Source: Ischnura elegans (lineage: Eukaryota > Arthropoda > Insecta > Odonata > Coenagrionidae). Taken from it: a stretch of DNA of 64,000 nt. The stretch is taken from NCBI RefSeq assembly GCF_921293095.1, contig NC_060253.1, forward strand, positions 81,939,992-82,003,991, read 5' to 3'. The notes below the pieces were generated by a model that was given only the letters and a program-made list of their open reading frames with translations, searched no databases and was not told the origin of the DNA. Made by a program: the position numbers and the translations under genes. Shown here piece after piece: positions 20,764-32,476 of the stretch (within the stretch, counting starts at the first letter, position 1; the number at the start of each line of letters is the position of its first letter).

Positions 20764-21006
20764 TTATTTAATTGTCTCAAATAAAAATTCAATATTTTTA
20801 TGACTAAACAACCAGTCTTCAGATTCAGATTCGCTATTACAACCTTGTAATTTTTGCCAAAGATTTACATACAATTTTGGTGCTAAATAATTAAAGAAAT
20901 TTTTATAAGCTTCAATTTTTGGTTTAGGAATAAAAGTAATTTCGTGGAATCTTAAAGTTTTTGTGCAGGGACAAGGTTTATTACTTATTAAAATACCAGA
21001 CTTATT
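20764..21006 (-). CDS. Unrecognised coding-like fragment, terminal exon or TE relic
   Basis: An 80-codon minus-strand frame without an ATG, running from a TGA at 21007-21009 to TAA at 20764-20766. It reads KPCPCTKTLRFHEITFIPKP, then KIEAYKNFFNYLAPKLYVN, LWQKLQG, an acidic SESESEDW, and IEFLFETIK. The aromatic/lysine-rich composition with no low complexity looks protein-like, and the lack of a start fits a last exon or a decayed transposon gene. I cannot name the family. Confidence 0.35.
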   Translation of the reverse strand, partial: NKSGILISNKPCPCTKTLRFHEITFIPKPKIEAYKNFFNYLAPKLYVNLWQKLQGCNSESESEDWLFSHKNIEFLFETIK

Positions 21007-21009
21007 TCA

Positions 21010-21560
21010 GTATTCGCGCTTTAAAATCTATAAAACCAATGGAAAGCAAACTAAATTATTCTCTGGCAACTACTCCGTCTCTGCATTAGGAATTTGCCCG
21101 CAATCTGTCGGGAAACGCCGAAACTAAGGGGGGGTGCGCAGTCTATCCCGATTTTTTTCTCTCTCCGAATCACCCGTCTCTCCCCGAATTATCCTACGTC
21201 CTATCACGCGGGGAGGGGATTGGAGGGGAAGAAGAAAAGGTTAGAAGCGCCGCCGCGATTAGGAGTCCGCCGACGCCTCCGGTGTGAGGAAAGAAATTAG
21301 GTTGTAAATTATCTGGATGGGTCACCACTGGTTTCGAGCGTGGAGATAAGTGTGGCTGGAATGGGGGTGCTTGGGTAAGAGGACAAGCCACGCCCACTTT
21401 GACCAAAACATTGACCATCCCATAAGGGTCAGTGCTTACCATTTGGTGAAAGTTTTCGTCAAAACTCGTTATTACATTAAAATACATTATGTAACCCACT
21501 CTTTAAACTCTCTTCTTACTTCTTTGGTAAGCTTCGCGAAGTTATGACTCAAACATATTT
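21010..21560. other. Unassigned, with a GC-rich patch shared with 3350-3400
   Basis: GAAGCGCCGCCGCGATTAGG and AGTCCGCCGACGCCTCC (21244-21281) resemble the insert at 3241-3552, so a dispersed repeat is present. No gene recognised. Confidence 0.4.
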
Positions 21561-21564
21561 TCCC

Positions 21565-22650
21565 AGGTAAAAATTATCATCAATCGCCACGCTTACGTTC
21601 TACAACTAGCTCAGCTTAAAATAAAATTTTACGTTAGTAAACTAGTAATTTACCTGCACTTACACTGATATTGGATTTCATTATAGCCAACGAAAATAAC
21701 AATTAGAGTAATAAAGTATATTTTCAACGATATCCCCGCCAGCAAAGTGGCTATCAGACAGAGTATATACATTATTTGAAGTATCGGGAAAAATCCTATG
21801 ACAATCACCGGCGAAATACTAATGATTATAGTAGCAGTTTTTACTTAATGCAGTTCATTTTCAGAACAAAACTTAGCCACCTCAAAATATCATCGAATAT
21901 CTTTTCCTAAAGCCTGAATTACACGATAATTTTTTTCGTCGCGAAAGTGATCACTATCGCGATCACTGCGCAAAATGATCGTCGCCGGCAATTGTTTTTC
22001 GCGATCGCGATGAGGATTCCCATCGCTATTTTTCATCACTCGTGCGGTCGCTTTTTCCGTCGCTAAAACCGTCACTAAAACCCCATATCAGCCAATCGGA
22101 ACGCATTCCCCTATGGAGCGATTGCAGCGCAACGTTTGACAATTGTGGGAACGACATAAATAAACAAACACGCTATATAGTTCCGTTATGTGGGTCCTAT
22201 GACTACGAGCTGTGATATTGGAAATGATGCGAAAAGCGACGGCGGGAGTGACCGTGTGATTCAGAAAAATGATCACTAGAGCGATTGCTTTTCGCGACGG
22301 GAAAAGTGATCTCGATAGAGATCATTTCCGCGACGAAAAAAAAATGATCGTGTGATTCAGGCTTAAGGAAAAATTATTGTCAATCACCACGGTTCCGCTG
22401 TGAAACTAGCTTAGCCGAAAATAACATTTTACAAGTGTAAAATATCCATTCCCCTACACTTCTACTGGTAATTAATAAGATTACAGCCAATGGAAATCTT
22501 ACGATGGCGGACCGGTCGCAACAATAGTACGAAAGTATGTTCACGACGATATATTATCACCACTATATGACTATATGGACAGTATAACATACTCTGAAGT
22601 ATGACGAACGATCGGAAAACTCAAACGACAATCAAGAAGTAATTGTTGTA
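21565..22650. repeat. Direct repeat pair of about 300 bp split by a MITE
   Basis: 21565-21840 and 22370-22650 align in direct orientation (AAAAATTAT..TCAATC.CCACG, ACTAGCT.AGC..AAAATAA.ATTTTAC, GACAATCA). Removing the 456-bp MITE plus duplication leaves a tandem period of roughly 350 bp. Confidence 0.6.
21911..22363. mobile_element. PIF/Harbinger-type MITE (P1), copy 1
   Basis: 453 bp, ends AGCCTGAATTACACGAT and ATCGTGTGATTCAGGCT, flanked by TAA on both sides (21908-21910, 22364-22366), the 3-bp TWA duplication of PIF/Harbinger. The interior is crowded with GATC and TCGCGA palindromes. The 62-codon minus frame inside (22088-22276) recurs in copy 2 and is a by-product of the repeat. Confidence 0.9.
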
Positions 22651-23639
22651 TTTTCATTTTATAAGTCAGCGGCGATATAAGGTATATAATACTTGATTAT
22701 ACACACTGTTTGAGACTAAGTCCGAAAATTGTCAAACCAAGATGGGGGAATTGTGACCACGCTTAAAACTCGAATGCAGCGCCTCCAGATATTTACAACC
22801 TCCTTGTATGAAATCCACGTCGCTCAGTACCATGTTACCATTGAGACGATCGAGGTAATTTGGAAACAAAATGGTGACATCACCTTCCCTCTGCTAATCC
22901 TTATTGCAAGGGTTACCTCATCCTCTCTGATCGTACTCAACGGGTGCACTCAAAGTGGAGCAAGAAGTGCAAGAGAGAATTCGATAAAGCCCTTGCAATG
23001 GGGACGGAATCCTCTGTATTTACTTAGTATGCAGTATGATAGAATTACAATCAATACTTTCGGTATAGAGGAATAAAAAAGAAGATCGACTTAACTGAAG
23101 TAATTTTTAACATCTTCGCCGTAAATATTGAAATTTTTATGAAAAGAGTGTTTGATTTTGGAAATTTTAAAGCAATTTTTCCTCGATTCTTGATTGATGT
23201 CATCGTCGTTCATTAGCGAGAGTTGGAAATTGGGTTATTTGGCTCAATTTTCATTTGTTAGTATTGTGGTAATCGTATCAGCGTGTTCTCTGCATCATAC
23301 AGGTGTATTTTCTGTTTATTTTTTCAACTCTTAGATAGTTAGGATTTTCGTTCATTTATTTCAATGATCATGTTACCACCATATGATAACCTACTTGTGG
23401 CAATATGCATGAAATAAATAAATATTCTGTAGAGGAGATGGAGAGACCCCTTTAAGGTATGCAACCCTCGATACTGGGGAACACGCATGGATTGCGTACT
23501 GCTCAAGGGAATTTACGAGGACCTGACCTACCTGAGGACACAATTTCCGAAGCGCGGCTCCTCAAAATTAAAATTAACATGGATTATGGAAAATAGTTTA
23601 AAGTTTTACGTCGATATGATCCTCGCAGTAAAATCCCCA
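22651..23639. other. Unassigned
   Basis: A 115-codon plus frame (22729-23076) has no recognisable domain. Nothing else seen. Confidence 0.3.
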
Positions 23640-23800
23640 CCTTTTTAATCGAGCGATTCCATAGGGTGATCAGTCGTTCGCGATTGATTCGTTCAAAGTG
23701 ATTGAATCACCGAGTGAATCAAAATGACTCCTATGAGTCATTGAGCGAAAATAAGTTGCTCATCAATCACTTAGACTTCCGGTCTCATCAAATCGATCAT
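23640..23800. repeat. TGATTGA/TGAATCA motif cluster
   Basis: TCGCGATTGATTCG, GTGATTGAATCACCGAG, GACTCCTATGAGTCATTG and ATCAATCACTTAG recur within 150 bp. Similar words occur at 10790-10950 and 25540-25620. Confidence 0.4.
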
Positions 23801-24483
23801 TATAAACTACTGGTTAACCTCTGATAGTAAACTCCTGGGTTTGCTGAATAATTTTCTTTTATCTGTACAGGAAAAGTTAAAGTTTGGTATAAAAATAAAT
23901 TGAGTGATTTGCACGTTATGAAGCCACAATGAAATATCCTACTTGCTAAATTATGTAGTGTTTATGCTAAATTATGTAGTTTTTATGATTAGTTAATGGA
24001 TTGGACTTGTTTCTGAAAAATGTTTCAATTTTTAGGAGGGTAATCTAAAAAAAGACATCGGAAATCTTTTACAGTTCTACATAATGATATTTGCCTCTGG
24101 GGGGTCGTAGGCAAAGACTCGGTTTCATTATAATAACAGCATTAAATCTCGCTGTATGGTCAACGCATTAGAGTGCCTAGAGTAAAACCTACCTGATCGT
24201 ATTCTTATACGATGCCCATTTATTGTGAAAATAGGCTCCAGACTTTTGTTCACTTATCTTAACGAGATGCATCGATTTAATCACTGTTATAACCTAGAAG
24301 AAACCCTGCTCGGTTAAATAATAGAATAATTTTCTGCAGGAGATATATTTAATAAATAGTACTCAAGCATCCATTACGGATTCTTTCAATAGCGTCACTG
24401 TTTCTATTTTCTAATTTCTTTAAAGGAATGGATATCCGCAGTTAATAGTTGTGATCAACCATCAATCGTTCGATCTTTTCACG
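23801..24483. other. Unassigned AT-rich DNA
   Basis: Includes a short direct repeat AAATTATGTAGT.TTTATG at about 23947-23980. No gene. Confidence 0.35.
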
Positions 24484-25441
24484 ACTGTCGGCGTCAAAAT
24501 GATGTGCTGCTGTACTTTGAAAATTTATATCTGGACTTCAGTGCATGCCATAATAATGAATAATACGTCATTTTAAGGGAAATTTTATAATAAATTCTGA
24601 ATTATTTTTTGTTTTATGAAAAATTCCAAAATTTAGGTACACCAGTGCAATAAATGACTCCGCGCACCGTAAAATTAGCCGTTTTGTTACCTTCATACAC
24701 TTAGTAACTCAACCTAGGGAAAACTGCTAAGAAAAGAAAGAAAAAATAAAATAAATATAAACAATTTTTAATTTATTTGAAAATTTCTATGATCCGAAAA
24801 TACATGATTTTTTTAGTATAGATTATATATGGGCATTAAAAAATACGCCGGAGCGAACGAATGCTGCGTTGCCATATCTTGCGCGCGAAACTTAGCTTCC
24901 CGGTAGCTGGCACTGGCCCGGCGCGGCCCCGTTTGGCAACATGGCATTAATAGAAGTTATTAACATTCACAAATATCAATATTTTTATATATTATGGATC
25001 ATAGAAAAATATATAATGAATTATGAAGTGTTTCTATCAATTTTATTTTTTTTCGGGGTAAACTGTAGGAATAGATAATGCTTAAACATTTTCGTTATTT
25101 TACAACAACATGTGTGTTCTAGAAGTACACAAAAGCCATTTTATTAATCTAAATTAGTTTTTGCAACTTACTGTGGAAGATTAATGTTAAAGACGTTGTA
25201 GTTTTCCATAGGTTGAGTTACAAAGTTCATGAAGTAGACAAAACGACTAATTTTACGGTGCGCGGAGTCATTTATTGCACTGGTGTGTCTACATTTTAGA
25301 ATGTTTCATAAAACAAAAAACAATTCAGAATTGATAATAACATTTCCTTGAAAATTATGTATTATTCATTATTATGGCATGCACTGAAGTCCAGATATAC
25401 CTTTGCAAAGCACAGCGGCACATCATTTTTACGCCGACAGT
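24484..25441. mobile_element. Long-inverted-repeat (fold-back) element FB2
   Basis: Arms 24484-24727 and 25197-25441 (about 245 bp each) are inverted copies with roughly nine in ten bases matching by eye: ACTGTCGGCGT against ACGCCGACAGT at the outer ends, GACTCCGCGCACCGTAAAAT against ATTTTACGGTGCGCGGAGTC inside. The 469-bp centre is AT-rich with one GC island at 24849-24948. No transposase. No flanking duplication noticed. Confidence 0.85.
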
Positions 25442-26462
25442 AACTGAGGTCCTCGGATTATTTTCTATCTTTGAGTAGCTATCAATCACAGATTATTAAT
25501 CAAGAGTCGTTATCGCGGATTAATAAGTGTACGATTCTAAGTGTACGATTGTAAGTGAACAAGAACAAAGTTGTTGAATCTATTGATTGAATCATCGCCC
25601 TAGTGACTTGATTCATAAAGATGGAATCTTTGAAAAGAATGACTCACTTACCCCTAATTCCATGCATCCCTGGAAGTAGCTGTCAGCTGACGTCGTGTCG
25701 TTTTCTCGCATTGCTTCACAGACCAATAAATATTTTGAAGGCATCTAGGTTGACGAATCGGTTTAGCCAAATTCGCATCATTACTTATACCGCGAACTCC
25801 AATGGCAATGCTATGTGCCATGATACTGAGCTTGGCTATTACATGATAAGGGTAACGCGATCATGAGATGAGACATCGAGACTTAAAAAATGCTGCAAAT
25901 AATTACTGTATATTAATGTAGCCTATCAGCTAGATACCGCTACCTCAATAAAAATACAATACAAAAACCAAAAAGGTATAACTAAAAGAATACAAGCTTC
26001 GCAATAGCTATTTCTATTATGAATAAAAAACTGATAAAAGATAATTGAAAACAAATACAAATGTCCAAACTGATTGCAATAATTCATACATTGTAAAGTA
26101 AATTGTAAAGTTTTTTCAACCATTAGTATTAAGTTTTCTTTTTCATACCAACAACATTTTCCACAGCCAACGGTAGACATGTGCCATTGTTTAAACTTCC
26201 TCATATGTAAACTGGCTGGTTGGTGTGAGTTTGACTCACCGGTACAGATTTTTGATACGTGCCTTCGGCGCGTTCATTCCGTGGTTTCTATTTTGTTTAG
26301 AGTTCAGTGTTATTTTTATCGTCAGCGACTTCGAAACTTAACTACAACGTTCACCTCTGTATTGTAATTTCAACAGTACGTCCGAGTGATCAGCGGTTGT
26401 CAACCATCCATAGGTCTACAAATTCTTCAAATATCCAAGTCAACCGGGGGGGTGCAATGGAT
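25442..26462. other. Unassigned
   Basis: Small frames at 25621-25866 and 25926-26204 show no domain. TGATTGAATCA-type words at 25540-25620. Confidence 0.3.
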
Positions 26463-26960
26463 AAGTAGAGTACACGAGGGGCATAAGAAAAGTAAGATCT
26501 CCAATTTTTTTTTCATAGTTGCTGAGATTTTTTGGTAATGCATATTACATGGTTATGAACCTTGAACATTCAGCTATTTTTCTACGTAGTTACCCTTGCA
26601 CTCAATGACTTCCCACATCCCTGAGACGAACTTTTTTACTCTCTGCTCGAACCAGCTTCCCGTAGGTAGGTAAGAGCCGCTTCTTGAACGCCGTCGTCGC
26701 TAGCGAATTTTCCCCCTCGCTAGTCTTTTTTTGAGGGTCGGAAAGAGATGAAAGTCACAGGTGGGCAATGTCTGGACTGTAAGGTGGATGGTCCCTCGTC
26801 ATCAGGGAATGATTTCATGATCTCATTCCCAGGTGACGATGAAGATGTCTCACCTCGTTGGAACAAATGGACACTCTTAACCGGCTGGTAACCCGAGAAA
26901 ACCTCATTTTAGTTTATTCGTCGGGAAAGTACCAGATTATTATTCTGTAAGAACATATCT
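26463..26960 (-). pseudogene. Mariner-like transposase fragment, copy 1
   Basis: Minus strand shows HPPYSPDIA, a 1-base shift, then CDFHLFPTLKKRLA (about 26730-26790), the block around the third catalytic Asp of mariner transposases; here the Asp is present. The 3' end reads toward AAATTGGAGATCTTACTTTT near 26490, a mariner-type terminal sequence. Sequence upstream of HPPYSPD does not match copy 2 and may be unrelated. Confidence 0.6.
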
Positions 26961-27104
26961 CCATAGAACTGGTAATTGATGCCTAATGTCAGGAAGCAAT
27001 TTGTTCAGCTTCAAAACTATACATAAAATGACTTAATTTATCAAAATTAAAGGTGTAATTTTGGACTACGTAAAAATGAAATCTAGAAAATAAATCGTGT
27101 ATAC

Positions 27105-27705
27105 GCGGGGCACATAAGAAGTAAGGTCTATAATTTTTTTTAAATAGCTGTTGAGATTTTTTACGAATGCATATTACATGGTTGGAAACCTTGAACATTC
27201 AGCTATTTTTGGATGCATTCGCCCTCGCGGTCGATAACTTCAGCATCCGTGAGACGAACTCCTGTGATCCCCTATCGAACCAGCTTCCCGAACGAAGGTG
27301 AGAACCGCTTCTCGAACTTCCTCGTCGTTCGCGCATTGTCGCTTTCCGAGAAGTCTTTTTTGAGAGCCGGAAAGAGATGATATTCACAGGGAGCGATATC
27401 TTACCTGTAAGGTGGGTGATCACTGATCATCCAAATTGCTCGATGAGTGACGTGGTTTTGTGGGCCAAATCTTTGTCCCCTGTGGGCATCACGCCTTGTC
27501 CTAGTGTAATCGAACGCCTTTTGTCAACCTGCTGCGTCTTTTGTTCTGGATAGCCCTTCGAAGTTTGCTTAGGGTCTGGTAGTGCCTCGCGTGGTTGAGT
27601 TTTGTATCCTTAGGCATGAAAAAGGACCAGCAGGACACATTTTCTGTTATCCATAATCTACCCCACTGATTTTGAGAATTCTGCTTCTCGTCATGAACGT
27701 TAAGG
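27105..27705 (-). pseudogene. Mariner-like transposase fragment, copy 2
   Basis: Minus strand, about 27700 to 27205: CPAGPFSCLRIQN, a second-Asp region DAHRGQRFGPQNHVTH, then DHPPYR, a stop, DIAPCEYHLFPALKKDFSE, and VSRM near the C-terminus. The position of the third catalytic Asp is Glu here (codon at 27383-27385). The terminal stretch CATAAGAAGTAAGGTCTATA (27109-27128) parallels 26479-26500. Two mariner 3' ends therefore lie about 640 bp apart in the same orientation. Confidence 0.65.
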
Positions 27706-28437
27706 CGGCAAGCAGTAAAATTTCTGCACCACTTCGGTACATTTTTTCAAGTCTGTGCACTTTGGACAACACACTTCTTCCAAAAGGGGATGAATTTCAA
27801 TCGGACCACTTAAACGCGGAAACTTAATGACAGACAGCACACTTGGCGGGAGCATATCGCGAATGGGTGCTACGCCGATAATTATCTTGCTGATGAGAAA
27901 TTATTTATGCGAAGTCAAGGGGGAAGGACCATTAAACACGACAGGGTGGCTAGATTTCACATAGTGTCGCATGCTACGGCGCCTAAGCTTTGGAGACCTT
28001 ACTGTTCATATGCCCTTCGCATCTAAAGAATACTAAAGCAGAATAATGTGTCATTTGTGGCCCTTTTAAGTGAATAATCTCCAAGAACTAGCTAGTTGTG
28101 CGAAAAATCCACAGAGGAAAAATCATTCGCCTTGACCGGGATTCGAACCCAGTTGACGTCATCACATTGGTTGCAACATACCTCTAGCATCCCCATGGAA
28201 ACGCGGTATTGAGTCACGTGACTTGCTTGCGATTAGCGAAATGGTACTCTGTTGCTATGCATTCGGGTACCAAGAAAAATCTTTCTAGAGAAGCACAGCG
28301 ACCTTTCATTGGCGAGCAAGGTTTAAAATGCTTTACTATATTGTACAGGGATATCATAAAAGAATGGTGCGGTTTCATTTATTCATAGGAAGATCGTAGC
28401 GATGAGGTGGTAGAGATTTTTTAGAGGCTTCCCTATC
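27706..28437. other. Unassigned; tRNA-like box B at 28138-28150
   Basis: GCCTTGACCGGGATTCGAACCC near 28130 on the plus strand is a reversed tRNA-like SINE head, probably SINE family B. No other feature seen. Confidence 0.4.
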
Positions 28438-29299
28438 CCTGCATGAGTGCCTTGAGGATGGCACTTCAAGTGCAAACGCTCCGTCCGTCGGATGGGACGT
28501 TAAGCCGTGATCCCTTTGGCGCCTTTCGTTCGAGGGCGACCATTAATTACGTGAGGTTTTTAGCGATTTGTGGTCACCCTCTCTCAATTAGTGAGATTTG
28601 GTTCGACCCCCTCCCTCACCTCTAATTTCACTTGAGTTGAAAATGCGTATTTTCAGTGTGGATACGTTAATGCAAGATTTATTTCGTTGTATTAAAAAAA
28701 ACAATTTGATTGATTATTTGTATTTAAGAATAGTATTTAAGATTACTAACAATAAGATCGTAGTCTATAGAATCACATTTTTCACTGTTTAGTGTGGAAA
28801 AAAACTATGATACTTGTCAGGCTCTCCCCCATGTGGGATTGGGTGAGAATCGGCTCGACCCCCTTCCCCTAAACGCCTCACGTATTTGATGGATGCCCAC
28901 TTAGGAGTGGGCTAATTTTGACACCGGCTTTCTCTCTTGTCAAGCGAATATGGGTGCGCATATTTAAATTCAATTACGTAAAAACAACTTTCAGACGACC
29001 AATTCGAAAAATAAAAAAAAACGCAAACTGCAAGTAATTCCGTTTTCAATTAAACCATGTTGAATATTGCCCCATTTTTTAAATGATTACCTTGTATTTC
29101 ATTTTGATATGTGCCTAATCTCCCCTCCCGGGCTTATAGGTGTTTAAATCTGCCACGTCACGTGATACAAATCGTGGTTACACGCGTTTGCTGAAGAGGT
29201 TATTTGATACCAGCCCCCAACTAATTCTCGCTCCAGGCACGAATCGCGGTTGCGTTATGCAACCCGAAAAAACGAGCTGACGTCCATGTCACGAATGGG
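28438..29299. other. Unassigned, repeat-like
   Basis: CGTCCGTCGGATGGGACGTTAAGCC-type sequence at 28481-28506 is a form I associate with dispersed insect repeats. The rest holds no gene. Confidence 0.3.
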
Positions 29300-29307
29300 C
29301 TCCTCAG

Positions 29308-29658
29308 CATGGGCGTACCCAGCGAGGGTCGGGGAGGGGGGGGCAACTGCCGCTATCCCTTTGAAGCAAAAATCGCAATATTCTTTAAGCGAAATGAGTA
29401 CTGAATTGAAACAAAAGTATTCGACAAATTTTCTTCGAACCCACGAAAAATCATGTGTTAGTATAAGATATGTAACTAAAATAAAACTATTTTTTCAAGG
29501 AAATTATCTCATAAATTATGATTATAAAAAAAACCCTGTTATAATTTTCTTAAAATGTTGCTTTCATTCACCTTTTCCATGCTAAAATGTTATAACTTGG
29601 CTTGCTCCGCTAGACAATAGCTTGCCCCCCCCTAGTTTTGATCCTGGGTACGCCCTTG
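29308..29658. mobile_element. hAT-type MITE (family H2)
   Basis: 351 bp with inverted ends CATGGGCGTACCCAGCG and CCTGGGTACGCCCTTG and a perfect 8-bp duplication CTCCTCAG (29300-29307, 29659-29666). A G-run lies inside the left end and a C-run inside the right. No transposase. Confidence 0.9.
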
Positions 29659-29780
29659 CTCCTCAGGTGTTTAAAATATAAACAGCGTGACGTCAGAAGT
29701 CCGGGTAGATGTTGGGACAGCCTAAATGACTAAATGTTAGAGAGTACCTCCACTGGGTCATATTTGCTTACGTACATTCT
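29659..29780. other. Unassigned spacer
   Basis: Nothing recognised. Confidence 0.3.
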
Positions 29781-30372
29781 TTGTTAAAGTATCCTACCGA
29801 CATTAGCAGGTTTGCATGTAGCTTCACGAGGCATTCCAGCAGTCTCCCCTACCCTAATGGGCTGCCCTCTTCAATTCAAAATAAGTCCTACTCTCTTCCA
29901 TTTTATCTAAAAATCCTATTCCCTTCCTTCCTCTCCCTCGGTAACCCAGCATTCTACCCTCTTACACTATTTTCTAAATACCCTCCCCGCTAAGTATTAG
30001 CTCCATACATACCTTCTGTCTCCTCCGTATCTCATCTAGAAGCTGCCTCTCCTCACCCACCATGTCCGGCACTTCTTCGCTCCTCTTCCTTTCCGTGCAC
30101 TTCACCTTCTCCATTCTTCGCCACACCAACATCTTGAATGCCTCCAGTGTTCTCTCGTCCTCCTTCCTAAGTGTCCACATTTCCGAGCCGTAAAAGCGCT
30201 ACACTCCAGATCAAACCCTTCACTAACCTATTCTTTAAACTCTAACTTAGCAATCCTCTCATGAGCTCCTTCCTGTTCATGAAGTTAAATTCCTTTGCGA
30301 ACGCTACTTTCTTCCTGACGTCCTTACTGCTGTATCCGTTTTCCTCTGATTTTCTGCTCATATAGTTGAATG
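29781..30372 (-). mobile_element. LINE family 1, copy 3 (3' end only)
   Basis: Minus strand from FNYMSRKSEENGYSSKDVRKK (30240-30372) through MWTLRKEDERTLEAFKMLV, WRRMEKVKCTERKRSEEV, RQLLDEIRRRQKVCME (29974-30180) to a terminal CGGTAGGATAC like those of copies 1 and 2. Stops and shifts throughout. The frame continuing to 30535 is not LINE. Confidence 0.8.
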
Positions 30373-31620
30373 ATCGAAGGAAATCAGCAATAGACTCGCG
30401 GGTGAAAGAACTAGGACAATGCTGAAGTCGGCCAAAATCGATAACCGTAGTTTTTGAGAGATTTTGCGCCGATATATTAGGGCTTGTGAGAAAATTTTCC
30501 ATTAAATGAGACACATTATCAGGGTGAACAATCATCTATCCTGCCTCAAAAATAAAAATCCTTTTCTCTCATTTATAATCAATTATATGTTCCTGTTTAT
30601 CCATTGAATGATATATGATTATATGTTCCTGTTTATATCCATTACACGATGCGAACAGCAAGTGATAATTGCGCCTCGAAAGGTTTGTTTTCCGTGTATT
30701 CTGAACTCTTCACGTATTTACATGAATGGATAATTCCATATTTTGTAACTCAATCTTTTGTGAACAAAAGCAAACTTTGGTATCCATAATATCTATATAA
30801 TAACCTTTTTATGCGTAGGAAAACATGGAATTAGATGCACTCGTCAAGAAATAAAGTGTGTTATATAGTTTTGTAATTCAAAAATGTTTAACTTAGAACA
30901 CTTTATAACGGAACTAGAATACTTTCGAAATTGTCAAAAATCGTTAACGAGACCCAGGTTTGGATTTTGATATCATATTCTCTCTATCAGCTGAACTTTC
31001 AGTTCAATAAAATTTCATGTTCATGGTTTTTCTTGATGTTCTAACACGATATCTCTCTTTTCAGGTACGTCCATTCCGTGAGTCAAACTGATAAGCATAG
31101 AATGATGAGAATGAAGAGGAAACTCAATATCTCCAGGTTTGTGCACTCAACGCAGGCGTTCGTAAACCTTCATGTTAGCCCTTATTTTGGTCCAATGCTT
31201 AGCTTGAAGACTAGCGGAAATAACTAGAGTTGTAACTTCTGGCTGCAAACTGTGTTAATGATGGGTTGTCAAGAAGTTGTTGAAAGAAAGATAAGGGATT
31301 GCTATGGCAGATTTGGAAAGATTTGTTTGAAAGTAGGAAGACTTTATTGGCTAATGGAAATAGATTAGGTTAAAAGAAGGTTTCTTGTGATATACGTTTC
31401 ACATTTTTTTAATGCGATACACTTACCCAAATCGTAGTATTCATCGAATCAGTATGAATCTCAAGCAGAAAAACATGCGAAAATTATATAAACCGTTTAT
31501 GGCCCAAGTACCTCAATTTCTAAGTCGGCAAAGGTTTTTCGTTCCACAGGACAAAAAAGAGAAGATGGAGGTTGATGATCTGCATAGGGATATTTTAGGA
31601 AATAATGGCTCCACCTAAAA
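30373..31620. other. Unassigned AT-rich DNA
   Basis: Includes a duplicated ATATGTTCCTGTTTAT.TCCATT at 30584-30606 and 30620-30645, and a pyrimidine tract plus AG (ATCTCTCTTTTCAGG near 31050) that looks like a splice acceptor but leads into no recognisable exon. Confidence 0.35.
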
Positions 31621-31840
31621 CGTTCCGGATCAGTTTAATTTGTTTATCTGATGATTCCTGGCCTTGTACATGAAAATTGGTCAACTCCATTAATCCTTAA
31701 GTAGTCACGTGTGATAAAGTTGTATGAATACTCGCGTCGGATAATATTAACCCAGAATTTAAACCTTTAAAGCAATGATGGTCACATGATTTTACATGTA
31801 ATCTGGGTTTTAGTAACAAAAACTGAAAAAAAAGGTTTTT
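31621..31840. repeat. Dispersed repeat shared with about 61530-61650
   Basis: TAAGTAGTC.CGTGTGA, TACTCGCGT..G, TT.ACCCAGA.TTTAA and TTTAAAG.AATGATGG occur in the same order at both places, in direct orientation. Confidence 0.55.
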
Positions 31841-32468
31841 TTCACTTCATACAGGATTCTTATGGCAGAGTTCCAGAAATTTAAAGAATAATATATTCTA
31901 AAAGGGTTTATTTTAGGCAATTATGTCCTTTTTTTGTAATATCAATGCATAAAAGATATCTCTAGAAAGCAATTATTTCAGGAGGGTAACTAAGCCATTA
32001 TAAGTAAAATATAATTAAACCAACCAATTGACACGTTTCTTTGAACGACGATCTAATACCATAAAATATTGCATAATATCACATATAACTCTTCATGAGT
32101 CACCATTAGCGACTGCTTGATATCTATGATAATTATTATATAGAAATTTACGGTAGAAATCAAATATTATCGGCCCAAATAATGTTACATGCGAAAATTT
32201 TCATAATATACTAATGAAGGTACACAAAAACAGGGCTACTAATTTCTAATAGATCAAAATCGAAATTCGTATGTTCCGGCCTTAACATCGCGAATGTTCT
32301 GTCTCTACGCGAATGTGGTTAGTGAAAGATAATGTAAACTGTTTACGATTGCAATGCCAGTGCTACGTTGAGAAAACTTGACTGGACGAAGGTTGCTAGG
32401 GTTTAGTAGGAGCGAGAATGAGGTTAGGACAGTGCGAATGCTGAGACAGGAAGACATCTGATAGGACA
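31841..32468. other. Unassigned AT-rich DNA
   Basis: Nothing recognised. Confidence 0.35.
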
Positions 32469-32476
32469 CTTACGAT

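Noticed and set aside
22088..22276. 62-codon minus frame, nearly identical to 46540-46728 plus frame
   Set aside because: Both lie at the same place inside the two copies of MITE P1; the similarity is repeat identity, not a gene family.
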